Assembly: GCA_017402995.1 (NCBI GenBank)
Contig: JAFQOV010000003.1
Location: 186,001 to 250,000, forward strand
Direction: 5' to 3'
Source of the DNA: Candidatus Gastranaerophilales bacterium
Lineage (GTDB): Bacteria > Cyanobacteriota > Vampirovibrionia > Gastranaerophilales > Gastranaerophilaceae
Length of the DNA stretch: 64,000 nucleotides
Position numbers and translations under genes: made by a program. Below are positions 36,742 through 45,802 of this stretch, piece by piece; the stretch's first letter is position 1, and each line of letters starts with the position of its first letter. Under the pieces are notes generated by a model. The model was not told the DNA's origin. It did not search any database and worked only from the letters and a program-made list of their open reading frames with translations.

Positions 36742-37828
36742 ATAACGCTCCTTTGATTATTTTACAAATTTTCAAAACAATACCTTCATCTAAATCTGGA
36801 TACAATGGCAAACAAGCAATTCTTGAGCAAATATCTTCTGAAACTGGACAAGAAGTGCTTGTTTTTAAATATGGCAAAGTATTCAAACTTGGATAGAAAT
36901 ATCTTCTTGGATAGATTTCTTCTTTGTTTAATTCTTCAAACACTCTTAAAAGCTCTGTTTCTGATTTAAAAACAACAGGAAAATAAGCATAATTATAATC
37001 TAAATTTGCTTGTTTTTTTGGTCTTTGAACAAAGCCATTTAATTCATTTTCATATATTTCTGAAATCGTTTTTCTTTTTTCAATAATTTCTGAAATAAAT
37101 CTAAGATTTGCTAAACCCATTGCTGCGTTAAATTCTGATTGTTTAGCATTAATCCCCAAACAATAATGATTGTCTCCATTGTGTCCAAAACGTTTTATTA
37201 AATCTAGTTTTTTAGATATTTCATCACTTTTTACAATGCAAGCTCCACCTTCAATTGTATGAAAAAGTTTTGTCGCGTGGAAACTGCAAGTTGAAATGTC
37301 GCCATAATCGAATAATGACTTACCATTATATTTTGAAGCAAATGCATGTGCTGCATCATAAATTACTTTTAGATTATATTTTTTCGCAATTTGTTGAATT
37401 TTATCCACTTCGCAAGCATAGCCAAAAACATGCACAGGCATTATTGCTTTTGTTTTTGGAGTTATTGCTTGCTCAATTTTATCCACATCAATTGTAAAAT
37501 TATTTGGCTCAATATCTACAAAAACAGGGGTTAATTTTTCCCATAAAATTGAAGAAGTTGTTGCAACATATGAAAATGGAGTTGTTATTATTTCACCTTC
37601 TTCAATATCAAGCGCTTTTAATGCGATTTGAAGGGCAACTGTGCCATTTGTGACATAATGAAAATTTTGAACGTTTAAATATGTGCTCAACTTTTCTTCG
37701 AGCTCATGTACCAATGGACCTTGATTAGTCAATTGCTGATTTTCATATATTTTATCGATATAACTTTTATAGAGCTCTTTTGGAGGCATAAAAGACTTTG
37801 TTACATATATTTTTTGTTGTTTGCTCAT
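36734..37828 (-). CDS. DegT/DnrJ/EryC1-family sugar aminotransferase
   Basis: 364 residues. The PLP lysine is Lys187 in [15 protein letters not shown]; other family blocks are [38 protein letters not shown] and IYDAAHAF. It resembles enzymes that aminate dTDP-4-keto-6-deoxyglucose, and the rmlB gene that makes this keto sugar is in the same operon, so the likely product is a dTDP-4-amino-4,6-dideoxyhexose (inference; a C3 aminotransferase is possible). It overlaps rmlA upstream and WbqC downstream by 4 and 8 nt. Confidence 0.9.
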   Translation of the reverse strand: MSKQQKIYVTKSFMPPKELYKSYIDKIYENQQLTNQGPLVHELEEKLSTYLNVQNFHYVTNGTVALQIALKALDIEEGEIITTPFSYVATTSSILWEKLTPVFVDIEPNNFTIDVDKIEQAITPKTKAIMPVHVFGYACEVDKIQQIAKKYNLKVIYDAAHAFASKYNGKSLFDYGDISTCSFHATKLFHTIEGGACIVKSDEISKKLDLIKRFGHNGDNHYCLGINAKQSEFNAAMGLANLRFISEIIEKRKTISEIYENELNGFVQRPKKQANLDYNYAYFPVVFKSETELLRVFEELNKEEIYPRRYFYPSLNTLPYLKTSTSCPVSEDICSRIACLPLYPDLDEGIVLKICKIIKGALYD

Positions 37829-38697
37829 TCGACCAGCTTTCTGACATAATCATAATATTCATTATTTTTAAAATTGCTTATATTTGATAAAATCTTTGCT
37901 TTTGAAAGAAATTTCATTCTAAATGCAACTTCTTCTAAACACGCAATTTTAATCCCTTGGTTTTCTTCGATTGTTTGAACGTATTGACTTGCTTGTAAAA
38001 GCGAATGATGAGTTCCTGTATCAAGCCAAGCAAAACCTCTGCCCAATTTTTCCATTTTTAAATTGCCATTTTTTAAATAAATATTGTTAATATCCGTTAT
38101 TTCAAGCTCATTTCTTTTTGAAGGTTTTAAATTTTTAGCATATTCAACAACCTTGTTGTCGTAGAAATAGAGACCTGTTACAGCATGATTAGATTTTGGA
38201 TTATTTGGTTTTTCTTCAATTGAAAGAATTTTATTATTTTTATCAAATTCGACAATCCCAAACCTTTGAGCCTCTCGGACAGGATAGGCAAAAATGCACG
38301 CACCGCCTTCTTTTTCAATTGTTTTAGAGATATATTTTAATGTTCCAGAAAATCTTGGACCAAAGAAAATGTTGTCGCCTAAAATCAAAGCAACGCTATC
38401 TTTTCCAATAAATTCTTCACCCAAAATGAATGCTTCTGCAAGCCCATTTGGCGCAAGTTGTTCTTTGTATGAAAGTTTAATGCCAAATTGAGAACCATCT
38501 CCAAGCAAATGCTTAAAGCTAAGTTTATCCTCTGGTGTTGTAATAATTAAAATTTCTTTGATACCTGCAAGCATAAGTACAGACAATGGATAATATATCA
38601 TTGGCTTATCAAATACAGGCAACAATTGCTTTGAAGTCGCCAAAGTTGTTGGATATAATCTTGTTCCAGAGCCTCCTGCTAATATTATTCCTTTCAT
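37825..38697 (-). CDS. rfbA: Glucose-1-phosphate thymidylyltransferase
   Basis: 290 residues from the ATG at 38697, which lies 7 nt after AAGGAG and overlaps the rfbD stop as ATGA; earlier in-frame codons precede or overlap that site. [52 protein letters not shown] and [20 protein letters not shown] are the RmlA blocks. It makes dTDP-glucose from dTTP and glucose-1-phosphate, the first step of dTDP-rhamnose and of dTDP-amino sugars. Confidence 0.96.
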   Translation of the reverse strand: MKGIILAGGSGTRLYPTTLATSKQLLPVFDKPMIYYPLSVLMLAGIKEILIITTPEDKLSFKHLLGDGSQFGIKLSYKEQLAPNGLAEAFILGEEFIGKDSVALILGDNIFFGPRFSGTLKYISKTIEKEGGACIFAYPVREAQRFGIVEFDKNNKILSIEEKPNNPKSNHAVTGLYFYDNKVVEYAKNLKPSKRNELEITDINNIYLKNGNLKMEKLGRGFAWLDTGTHHSLLQASQYVQTIEENQGIKIACLEEVAFRMKFLSKAKILSNISNFKNNEYYDYVRKLVE

Positions 38698-39548
38698 TGA
38701 CATACTCCTTTTTTCTCGCAATTTTCAAGTTCAAAAATGCACTTTTTAAGACTGTCTTTCCAATATGAAATTTCAAGATTGAAAGTTTCTTTAATTTTTG
38801 TTTTATCCAAAATGCTATAAAATGGACGTTTTGCTTTTGTTGGATATTCAGAAGCTGATATTGGAAAAATAGAACAATTAAGCTCTGATAAATCAACGAT
38901 TTCTTTTGCAAAATCATACCAAGAACAAACACCTTCATTTGTAAAATGATAGATTCCACCGTTATTTCGCATTTGAGGCAAAATTTTAACAATCGCACAA
39001 GCTAAATCAAAAGCAGATGTTGGCGAACCAACTTGGTCATAAACAACATTTAAAAAAGCTTTTTCTTTTGCCAATTTTCTGATTGTTTTCACAAAATTGT
39101 TGCCATTTGTTGAATATAACCAAGAAGTTCTGATTATGATTGCATTTTTATTATTTTCTAAAACAGCAATTTCGCTATCACGCTTCGTTTTGCCATACAC
39201 AGATATTGGATTTGTGGCGTCATTAGATAAATAAGGTTTATGATTTTCACCATCAAAAACATAGTCTGTTGAAATATGGATTAAATCACAATTTGTTTTA
39301 GCCAAATTTTTCGCGCCAATTACATTAACTTTATGTGCAAGTTCAAACTCATCTTCTGCATTATCAACAGCATTATATGCAGCTGCATTAATAATTGTTT
39401 TAATGTTATTTTTTTTAATAAAATCCATAACTGCATCATAATTACAAATGTCTAATTCGTTAATATCGGTACTAATTGCGTCTGGAAGAAGCTTTGAAAG
39501 CTCGGTACCCAATTGACCATTAGCTCCTGTAATTAAAATTTTATTCAT
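38694..39548 (-). CDS. rfbD: dTDP-4-dehydrorhamnose reductase
   Basis: 284 residues. [18 protein letters not shown] binds [19 protein letters not shown] is characteristic of RmlD, and [10 protein letters not shown] supplies the Tyr-x-x-x-Lys pair. It performs the last step to dTDP-L-rhamnose. Overlaps rfbC by 8 nt and rfbA by 4 nt. Confidence 0.95.
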   Translation of the reverse strand: MNKILITGANGQLGTELSKLLPDAISTDINELDICNYDAVMDFIKKNNIKTIINAAAYNAVDNAEDEFELAHKVNVIGAKNLAKTNCDLIHISTDYVFDGENHKPYLSNDATNPISVYGKTKRDSEIAVLENNKNAIIIRTSWLYSTNGNNFVKTIRKLAKEKAFLNVVYDQVGSPTSAFDLACAIVKILPQMRNNGGIYHFTNEGVCSWYDFAKEIVDLSELNCSIFPISASEYPTKAKRPFYSILDKTKIKETFNLEISYWKDSLKKCIFELENCEKKGVCQ

Positions 39549-40086
39549 TTGGATAATCCTCCAAATTTAGAGCATTTGCATCTTTTTCAGAAAGTATAAC
39601 CTTGTTTTCAGGAATTTTCCAATCTATATTAAGCGCTTTATCGTTGTATTTAACGCCAAATTCAGCCTCTTTACAATAAAAATTGTCACATTTATATGAA
39701 AAAATAGCAGATTCACTCAGCACAGAAAAACCATGTAAAAAACCTCTAGGAATAAACATTTGGCGCATATTTTCGCTTGATAGCTCAATTGCAACATATT
39801 GACCAAAAGTTTTTGATTTTTTTCTGACATCAACTGCAACAGCTAAAACTTTACCATCTAAAACAGAAACCAATTTGGCTTGCGCTTTTTCTCCAAGCTG
39901 ACAATGAAGCCCTCTAATCACTCCATATGAAGATTTAGATTTATTATCTTGAACAAAATTGCAATCTATGCCATTTTCCTTAAAGACTTTTTCATTGTAG
40001 CTTTCATAAAAATATCCCCTAGAATCTTCAAAAATCTTAGGTTCAATTATAATAACGTCTTTGATATCTGTTTCAATAAAATTCAT
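39541..40086 (-). CDS. rfbC: dTDP-4-dehydrorhamnose 3,5-epimerase
   Basis: 181 residues from the ATG at 40086, which overlaps the rfbB stop as TAATG; an upstream in-frame start at 40104 lies inside rfbB. IIEPKIFEDSRGYFYESYN, the catalytic His in VIRGLHCQ, and RGFLHGFSVLSE are the cupin-fold RmlC motifs. It epimerises C3 and C5 of the keto sugar. Confidence 0.95.
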   Translation of the reverse strand: MNFIETDIKDVIIIEPKIFEDSRGYFYESYNEKVFKENGIDCNFVQDNKSKSSYGVIRGLHCQLGEKAQAKLVSVLDGKVLAVAVDVRKKSKTFGQYVAIELSSENMRQMFIPRGFLHGFSVLSESAIFSYKCDNFYCKEAEFGVKYNDKALNIDWKIPENKVILSEKDANALNLEDYPNE

Positions 40087-41066
40087 TAAACAAACACCTC
40101 GCATTTGGCTTCAATGCTTTTTATCCAATCTTGATTGTTTAAATACCAATTGATTGTGTGTTTAATTCCTTCTTCAAAAGTAACAGATGGCGCCCAAGAA
40201 AGTTCAGACGTTATTTTATCATTAGAAATTGCATAGCGCCTATCATGACCAAGTCTATCTTCAACATATTCAATTGAAGTTTCATCTTTTCCCATTTCTT
40301 TTAAAATCAAATGAGTTATTTCAAGATTGGTTTTTTCGTTGTGTCCACCAATATTATAAACTTCGCCAATTTTACCTTTGTTTAATACAATATCTATTGC
40401 CTCGCAATGATCATAAACATATAACCAATCGCGAACATTTAATCCATCTCCATATACTGGAACTTTTTCACCTTTTAAAAGTTTAGAAATAAAGAAAGGA
40501 ATAAGTTTTTCAGGATATTGATAAGGTCCATAATTATTTGAACAACGAGTGTTTAAAACAGGCAATTTATAAGTTTCAAAATAGGCTCTAACTAACAAAT
40601 CAGCGCTTGCTTTTGAAGCAGAATATGGGCTATTTGGAGCAAGCGGAGTTGTTTCGTAAAAATATCCTGTTTTACCTAATGAGCCATAAACCTCATCAGT
40701 TGAAACTTGCAAAAATCTTTCAATCCCGATTTCTTTACATGCCTGCAAAAGATTTAAAGTTCCTTGGACATTTGTTTCAACAAATATTTCTGGTCTTTTG
40801 ATTGAATTATCTACATGGGATTCTGCAGCAAAGTTAACAACACAATCAACGTTTGAAACAAGTTCTCGAACAAGCTTTTTATCGCAAATATTTCCATGGA
40901 TAAATTCATAATTTGAATTGTTTTCAATATCTTTTAAATTTTCAATATTTCCACAATACGTTAGCGCATCAAGATTAAAAATTTTATAATCAGAATGTTT
41001 ATTTAATGCGTGCCTTATAAAACAGCTTCCGATAAAGCCAGCACCACCTGTAACTAATAGTCTCAT
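40086..41066 (-). CDS. rfbB: dTDP-glucose 4,6-dehydratase
   Basis: 326 residues. LVTGGAGFIGSCFIRHAL, AAESHVDNSIKRP, STDEVYGSLG and YSASKASADLLVRAY (Tyr-x-x-x-Lys) are the RmlB signatures. It makes dTDP-4-keto-6-deoxyglucose, the branch point between rhamnose (rfbCD) and the aminotransferase of this operon. Overlaps the upstream glycosyltransferase by 4 nt. Gene order is B-C-D-A. Confidence 0.96.
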   Translation of the reverse strand: MRLLVTGGAGFIGSCFIRHALNKHSDYKIFNLDALTYCGNIENLKDIENNSNYEFIHGNICDKKLVRELVSNVDCVVNFAAESHVDNSIKRPEIFVETNVQGTLNLLQACKEIGIERFLQVSTDEVYGSLGKTGYFYETTPLAPNSPYSASKASADLLVRAYFETYKLPVLNTRCSNNYGPYQYPEKLIPFFISKLLKGEKVPVYGDGLNVRDWLYVYDHCEAIDIVLNKGKIGEVYNIGGHNEKTNLEITHLILKEMGKDETSIEYVEDRLGHDRRYAISNDKITSELSWAPSVTFEEGIKHTINWYLNNQDWIKSIEAKCEVFV

Positions 41067-42028
41067 ACCCTATTTTTCTCCCTTCTTAATTCAAAAACAA
41101 CACGTTTTTTTGAGCCAAAAGGAACACTTATCTTCATGATTGGTTTTTGCTCCCAATCGCAAAGATAATTTCTTTCATATGTTTTTAAAATCTTATCATA
41201 AAAACTACTTAAAAACTCCTTATTTGTAGAATATTTAAGAAGCAAATATGAAAAGAAATTTAAGTTTAATCTGGTTGAAAAAAATCTTGAAAGTAAGTTG
41301 TTATATTTATAATCAAATTCTTCATTAATTTGTTTAATTACACTTGCACTTTTAAAACGTTGAAGGTATGAAGAAGCACTTGAATATACGCCTTTATTTG
41401 TATAATTATATACAGACATTATTTTATCTATGTAATACAAATTACCTTTAGTTAAATAATAAAAATTAATCGCAATATCATAAGTTGCAATTAATGGATT
41501 TTTTATTTCATCTAATTTCAAACATTCGCTACGATACAATCTTGAAGAAGTGTGCGGCTCAATAAAATAGCGTTTTGTTAATTTTTTAGGGAATTTAAAT
41601 ATTTTTGTTGGACATCTTAAATATTCTTTTTCTGTTTTTAAATTTGGATAATTGACTAAGGTATTGTGCGCACAAAAAGAACAATCAGGATTGTTTTCAA
41701 GGATATCTACTTGTGTTTGCAATTTGTTTTCATCACACCAGTAATCATCTGCTTCTAAAACAGTGAAATACTTAGTATTAATTTCACTTAAAGTTAAGTA
41801 CGTATTTTTGCCGCAAGAATTTTCTTTTCTTATAATAACTTTTACATTTGGAATATCTTTATATTTTTTTACAATTTCTGATGTACCATCTGTTGAAGCA
41901 TCATCTGAAATTACAATTTGAAAAGGGAAATTTGTTTTCTGAGCTAACACACTCTGTATTGCTTTTTCAAAATAATCAACATGGTTGTATGTAATTAATA
42001 AAACGGTGACCAATGGAGCGTTATTCAC
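41063..42028 (-). CDS. GT2-family glycosyltransferase
   Basis: 321 residues. VTVLLITYNHVDYFEKAIQS, IVISDDASTDGTSEI and FTVLEADDYWCDENKLQ form the GT-A nucleotide and metal sites; CSFCAHNTLVNY follows. The C-terminal 50 residues are basic with PIMKISVPFGSKKRVVFELRR. Similar in layout to the enzyme at 33435. Acceptor and donor unknown; the nearby pathways offer rhamnose, xylose, glucuronate and an amino sugar. Confidence 0.88.
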   Translation of the reverse strand: MNNAPLVTVLLITYNHVDYFEKAIQSVLAQKTNFPFQIVISDDASTDGTSEIVKKYKDIPNVKVIIRKENSCGKNTYLTLSEINTKYFTVLEADDYWCDENKLQTQVDILENNPDCSFCAHNTLVNYPNLKTEKEYLRCPTKIFKFPKKLTKRYFIEPHTSSRLYRSECLKLDEIKNPLIATYDIAINFYYLTKGNLYYIDKIMSVYNYTNKGVYSSASSYLQRFKSASVIKQINEEFDYKYNNLLSRFFSTRLNLNFFSYLLLKYSTNKEFLSSFYDKILKTYERNYLCDWEQKPIMKISVPFGSKKRVVFELRREKNRV

Positions 42029-42971
42029 AAGCAGCCTCCTTGGATTTGTATTTTAAAATTTTAAACCCTAAAATTGAAACTCTTGTAGTCTGAAGGCTTT
42101 CTTCTATTCTAAAAATCGTAACCCCAAAAATTCTGATTTCTATTTTTGTTGCCCAAAAATCGCAATCTCTAATTTGAACATTTTTTTCTTTTAAAAAGTT
42201 TAAAACGGCACGTTTTGCATTGTTTTTATCTTTAGATAATCTTTTTGCCTTGCTGTTTACAGTCGAATTTGGTCTTCTGAAGTAATAATAAGAAACATCA
42301 GGCACGCAAACAAGACCATTTGCATAATAAATTGCTTGCATTGTAAAAAGTTTGTCTTCGCAATATACCCCTTCACTCCAAAAAAGATTATTATCGATTA
42401 AGGATTTTCTTGAATAGATTTTATTTGTCGGACAAGGATTGTTTGCTTGTTGTGAAATATCAATTTTTTCTTGCAAGGTTTGGACAAACTCTTCTTTTTG
42501 AATGCAAAGTCGTTTTTTTGTTTTTCCATTTCCAATTCGAACATTTGTCGCTAGAGCAATATCTGAATTATATTTTTTTGCAGCAAGATATAGTTTTTCA
42601 AAATAATCTAAATCAACCCAATCGTCAGAATCAACAAAACCAATATATTCTCCAGTTGCAATTTCCATGCCCCTATTTCTTGCAGCACCTTGCTTTTGGT
42701 TTTCTTGGTTAATAACTTTTATTCTAGCGTCAAGTGATGAAAGCTTTTCAATTACAGATAAAGTACCATCAGTTGAACCGTCGTTTACAACAATAATTTC
42801 GATTTCTTTTAAAGTTTGTTTGATTAACGACAAAAGACATTTTAAAATGTATTTTTCAGTATTAAAAGCCGGCACAATAATTGAAACTTTAGGTTCCATA
42901 AAAGGCTCTTTAAAGCAGTACTCCTCTAGCTGTAAGTCATCTTTAAGTTTGTTGTTTAAAGACTGTTCCAT
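42021..42971 (-). CDS. GT2-family glycosyltransferase, first gene of the glycan operon
   Basis: 316 residues from the ATG at 42971; the open frame continues to 42998 but the AGAGGG ribosome site lies inside that part. VSIIVPAFNTEKYILKCLLS, IIVVNDGSTDGTLSV, YIGFVDSDDWVDLDYFE are the GT2 sites. The C-terminus holds two copies of the short patch seen elsewhere in the locus (IEIRIFGVTIFRIEE and VSILGFKILKYKSK). The 60 bp between this gene and tRNA-His show no terminator. Confidence 0.88.
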   Translation of the reverse strand: MEQSLNNKLKDDLQLEEYCFKEPFMEPKVSIIVPAFNTEKYILKCLLSLIKQTLKEIEIIVVNDGSTDGTLSVIEKLSSLDARIKVINQENQKQGAARNRGMEIATGEYIGFVDSDDWVDLDYFEKLYLAAKKYNSDIALATNVRIGNGKTKKRLCIQKEEFVQTLQEKIDISQQANNPCPTNKIYSRKSLIDNNLFWSEGVYCEDKLFTMQAIYYANGLVCVPDVSYYYFRRPNSTVNSKAKRLSKDKNNAKRAVLNFLKEKNVQIRDCDFWATKIEIRIFGVTIFRIEESLQTTRVSILGFKILKYKSKEAACE

Positions 42972-43031
42972 TAGAAATATATACACCCTCTTAAACAAAT
43001 TTTAAATAGAAGAAAACTTTATTGGTTTAAA

Positions 43032-43108
43032 TGGGGCGCCTGATGGGATTCGAACCCATGCATATCGGAACCACAATCCGAGGTCTTGACCACTTGACGA
43101 CAGGCGCC
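43032..43108 (-). tRNA. tRNA-His (anticodon GTG)
   Basis: The minus strand folds into a full cloverleaf: 8-bp acceptor GGCGCCTG / CAGGCGCC that includes the G-1 base typical of bacterial tRNA-His paired to C73, anticodon loop TTGTGGT in a TCGGA/TCCGA stem, and GGTTCGAATCC in the T arm. CCA is encoded at 43032-43034. Confidence 0.95.
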
Positions 43109-43125
43109 ACAAGTTACGCCATTTG

Positions 43126-43154
43126 ATTATAAAACAAACAATTTTTTTTGACAA
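43126..43154 (-). promoter_or_regulatory. Promoter of tRNA-His
   Basis: On the minus strand: TTGTCA (43154-43149), 17 bp, TATAAT (43131-43126), 17 bp before the tRNA 5' end. Since no terminator follows the tRNA, this may also drive the glycan operon. Confidence 0.8.
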
Positions 43155-43165
43155 GGAAAAAGCAA

Positions 43166-43191
43166 AAAAGTTGTAAGAGTTTACAACTTTT
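43166..43191 (-). terminator. Perfect 11-bp inverted repeat before the tRNA promoter
   Basis: AAAAGTTGTAA / TTACAACTTTT around GAGT. On the minus strand it is followed by T6 and could stop transcription coming from the phage side; no minus-strand gene lies there, so an operator role is also possible. Confidence 0.5.
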
Positions 43192-43293
43192 GAGCAAAAA
43201 TGGTACAAAAATTGAAAAACAGTGTTATAGTGAAAATAGATTTTCGGACAATTCAAATTTGTATCACCAGAATTATCACGCGAAAAATGATGG

Positions 43294-43535
43294 CTAAATT
43301 CGCTTGATTGGAGGGTACGGTTACGTGCTCGGCACCAGCTCTTCGCGGCTGCCGTCGCACTCACACACCTTATGCCCCAATCGGCGCTCATTAAGTCAAG
43401 TCTGACTAAATTCGCTTGATTGGAGGGTACGGTTACGTGCTCGGCACCAGCTCTTCGCGGCTGCCGTCGCACTCACACACCTTATGCCCCAATCGGCGCT
43501 CATTAAGTCAAGTCTGACTAAATTCGCTTGATTGG
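43294..43535. repeat. 112-bp GC-rich tandem repeat, two full copies and an 18-nt third start
   Basis: Copies at 43294-43405 and 43406-43517 appear identical; a third begins at 43518 and stops matching after CTAAATTCGCTTGATTGG (43535). GC is clearly above the surroundings. Each unit can fold: GATTGG pairs with CCAATC at its ends, and a nested stem GTGC-CGGC-AGC / GCT-GCCG-GCAC spans 43325-43360 in copy 1. The period is not a multiple of three, and no frame stays the same between copies, so it is not coding. It fills most of the gene-free stretch 43192-43604; the rest of that stretch shows nothing else clear except the AGGAGG site of the next gene. Confidence 0.93.
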
Positions 43536-43604
43536 GGTTGAGAAACGAGGCTGACGAAATAAAACTAGAGTAATCATGCCCTTTTAAAATAGAGGAGGAA
43601 TACT

Positions 43605-43985
43605 ATGCGTCATTGCAATAGCGTATTTTGTGCTGAAGATATTTGGTTCTTAATTGATACACAAACAGCAACCAAAAGAAAACTCTACCTTGCGTCTTGT
43701 CCAATTTGCGCAAAAGAAATGGCATTATATAGCGAACAAAACCCAGAAACACTTGAAACATATGAAAAATATTACTACTCAGGCGGTGCAAGAAAAATCA
43801 AAGAAAAATTCAAAAAAGAAATATCATCAACATTACAAGGCTTCAAAACAAAATATAGAGCACCATACGGGTTTAAATATGGAAAAAACATTGAAATCAA
43901 AAAAGAAGGCAAATGTATCGGAATAAAACAATATGCCTGTGATTTCTGGGGAAACAAAGTTCTTGTAAAAACAATTTATGAATAG
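43605..43985 (+). CDS. First gene of the phage cassette, unknown, Cys-rich start
   Basis: 126 residues behind a strong AGGAGG site. Four cysteines near the start (Cys4, Cys9, and CPIC at 32-35) could bind zinc; the remainder is basic with many Lys and Tyr. I recognise no family. Position just before the terminase genes suggests a DNA-binding or packaging accessory role (inference). The stop overlaps the next gene by 8 nt. Confidence 0.7.
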   Translation: MRHCNSVFCAEDIWFLIDTQTATKRKLYLASCPICAKEMALYSEQNPETLETYEKYYYSGGARKIKEKFKKEISSTLQGFKTKYRAPYGFKYGKNIEIKKEGKCIGIKQYACDFWGNKVLVKTIYE

Positions 43986-44271
43986 AGAGGAAAGTTTAAT
44001 ATCATCTCAAAAGCAAAATTTAAAACAAAAGCAATACACTCTTGAAAATGCAATTCAAGAATTTGAAGAATTAAAAAACATTGCCCTTTCTTGTCTGGAT
44101 AAAAATGGAAACCCAAATATTTCTGCAGCAATGCGCGCTGTTGAAAACAAGGCAAAAATAGCAGGCTTATACCAAAAAGCGCCACCACAGGTAGCAAATG
44201 TTGTTCAAATGGGCGAAATTAAGGTTGATGGCGAACAGCTAAAATTAAAAATAGGAGAAGAAATCGATTAA
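43978..44271 (+). CDS. Terminase small subunit-like phage protein
   Basis: 97 residues. The segment NPNISAAMRAVENKAKIAGLYQ looks like the helical DNA-recognition part of small terminase or related packaging proteins, and the gene lies directly before the large subunit. The C-terminus (QMGEIKVDGEQLKLKIGEEID) may contact the large subunit. The assignment rests on position and size more than sequence. Confidence 0.55.
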   Translation: MNREESLISSQKQNLKQKQYTLENAIQEFEELKNIALSCLDKNGNPNISAAMRAVENKAKIAGLYQKAPPQVANVVQMGEIKVDGEQLKLKIGEEID

Positions 44272-44284
44272 CAAGGACTATACC

Positions 44285-45592
44285 TTGCCTGAAATATTAA
44301 AAATTCCACCTAAAATATACCCATTTATTTTTGAATTTAATAAATATGATTATTTTTTATTAGAGGGCGGAAGAGCTTCTGGCAAAACACAAAGCGTCGC
44401 AAGATTTTTATTATATGTATCACAAAATAGACAGGTCAGAATTTGTTGCGGGAGAGAAATTCAAAATTCTATCGAAGAATCTGTAAAGACAGTATTTTTG
44501 GATTTAATTGAAAAATATAATCTCGATTACATAATCAAAAAAGATTGCTTGATAAATAAAAAAACAAATTCAAAAATATTTTTCAAAGGCTTTAGAGAGC
44601 GCGGAAACGTTAACATCAAAGGGCTTGAAGGCGTAGATATTTTATGGATTGATGAAGCACAATCGATAACAAAACCGACGCTCGATATCATTATCCCGAC
44701 GATTAGAAAGAAAAACTCTGTAATTATTTTCACAATGAATAGATATACGCGATTTGACGCCGTATATGAGTTTTGTGCTAATCGAGAAGACTGTTTAAAC
44801 ATTAAAGCAAATTATTTTGACAACCCATTTGTTGATGAAAAAATCATCAAAGAAGCAAATTTTTGCAAAGAAAAAAACTTGCAAGATTACAACCATATCT
44901 GGCTAGGATATCCAATGAGTAATACAAATGAATTTCTTTTAACAACAGAGATGATTGATAATTCAATTAATTTAACTTTTGAAAAAGATAGTTCATATTT
45001 TAACAATTCCGTTATGTCAGTTGATTTATCTGCAAGTGGAGCAGATTTATGCGTTGCGAAATTATTTGTCCAACAAAATTCAACCACTTGGGAAGAAAAA
45101 GAAACAATAAGTTGGCAAGAAGCAGACACAGACATCACAAAAGGCAAAATAATTAGCCTATATTCAACTTGGCTTCCAAAAAAATTAATCATTGATGCAG
45201 ACGGGCTTGGATATCCGATATGGGTGAGCATTGAAAAGATAATTAATGGCGCAATAGGGTTTAGAGGAGCTAAAAAAGCAAATTCAAAATATTCTCTAAA
45301 CGCAAGAGCAGATGGATATTTGGCTTTAAGAGATTATCTAGAAAAAGGATATTTAAAATTAAAAGACAAAAACACAATTAGACAGCTGGAATTTATCAAA
45401 AAAATATATAAACCCAATGGATTAATTGCAATTCAAGACAAAAAAGAAATTAGAAAAGAACATGCACAAAGCCCTGATTACGCAGATTGCGCAATGATGG
45501 CGCTTTACGCAATAAATTATTGTCTATGCGAAAAAACAAATTCATATCAATATGAAAGCTATATAAATAGCGATTTTGAACCATTTGAGTAA
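44285..45592 (+). CDS. Phage terminase large subunit
   Basis: 435 residues from a TTG behind AAGGAC. The ATPase has Walker A GGRASGKT (28-35), Walker B ILWIDEAQ (119-126) and the coupling block TMNRYTRFDAV. The nuclease part starts near 240 (VMSVDLSASGADLC) and ends with SPDYADCAMMALYA, supplying the acidic metal ligands. It cuts concatemeric DNA and powers packaging through the connector. All motifs are intact. Confidence 0.93.
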   Translation: MPEILKIPPKIYPFIFEFNKYDYFLLEGGRASGKTQSVARFLLYVSQNRQVRICCGREIQNSIEESVKTVFLDLIEKYNLDYIIKKDCLINKKTNSKIFFKGFRERGNVNIKGLEGVDILWIDEAQSITKPTLDIIIPTIRKKNSVIIFTMNRYTRFDAVYEFCANREDCLNIKANYFDNPFVDEKIIKEANFCKEKNLQDYNHIWLGYPMSNTNEFLLTTEMIDNSINLTFEKDSSYFNNSVMSVDLSASGADLCVAKLFVQQNSTTWEEKETISWQEADTDITKGKIISLYSTWLPKKLIIDADGLGYPIWVSIEKIINGAIGFRGAKKANSKYSLNARADGYLALRDYLEKGYLKLKDKNTIRQLEFIKKIYKPNGLIAIQDKKEIRKEHAQSPDYADCAMMALYAINYCLCEKTNSYQYESYINSDFEPFE

Positions 45593-45606
45593 AGAAAGGA
45601 GAATTT

Positions 45607-45801
45607 ATGTGTTTTACAAAAACACCTTCATTTAGCACGCAAGAAGAAGAAAAAGTTGTGAGAAAAGAGGCGAACGCGAGTTTAACAAAAAACTCGCAAA
45701 ACAAAGAAAACGCGAGTTCATATGCAAACAACTTCAAAACAACACCAATAGGCTTGACAGATAATGCGCTAACACAGAAAAAAACACTATTAGGAGAATA
45801 A
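45607..45801 (+). CDS. Small phage protein, unknown
   Basis: 64 residues behind AAAGGAG, with an ATG immediately following. Composition is K/N/S/T/E-rich with an MCFTKTPSFST start, reminiscent of the MCTTLSTL start of the internal protein at 49923. Likely disordered. Tight spacing to the connector gene (1 nt) suggests a structural accessory. Confidence 0.6.
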   Translation: MCFTKTPSFSTQEEEKVVRKEANASLTKNSQNKENASSYANNFKTTPIGLTDNALTQKKTLLGE

Positions 45802-45802
45802 A

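Noticed and set aside
43032-43108. tRNA-His as phage attachment site
   Set aside because: Its 3' end (GGTTCGAATCC to CCA) is not repeated near 56041-56100, and no integrase is present.
43002-43472. 156-residue open frame on the minus strand over tRNA-His and the repeat
   Set aside because: It runs through a tRNA and the 112-bp repeat, whose period is not a multiple of three, so the two copies are read in different frames. No ribosome site or protein-like pattern.
43294-43535. CRISPR array or integron attC array
   Set aside because: The units are 112 bp and directly adjacent without spacers, there are only two, and no Cas or integron integrase gene or attC consensus is visible.
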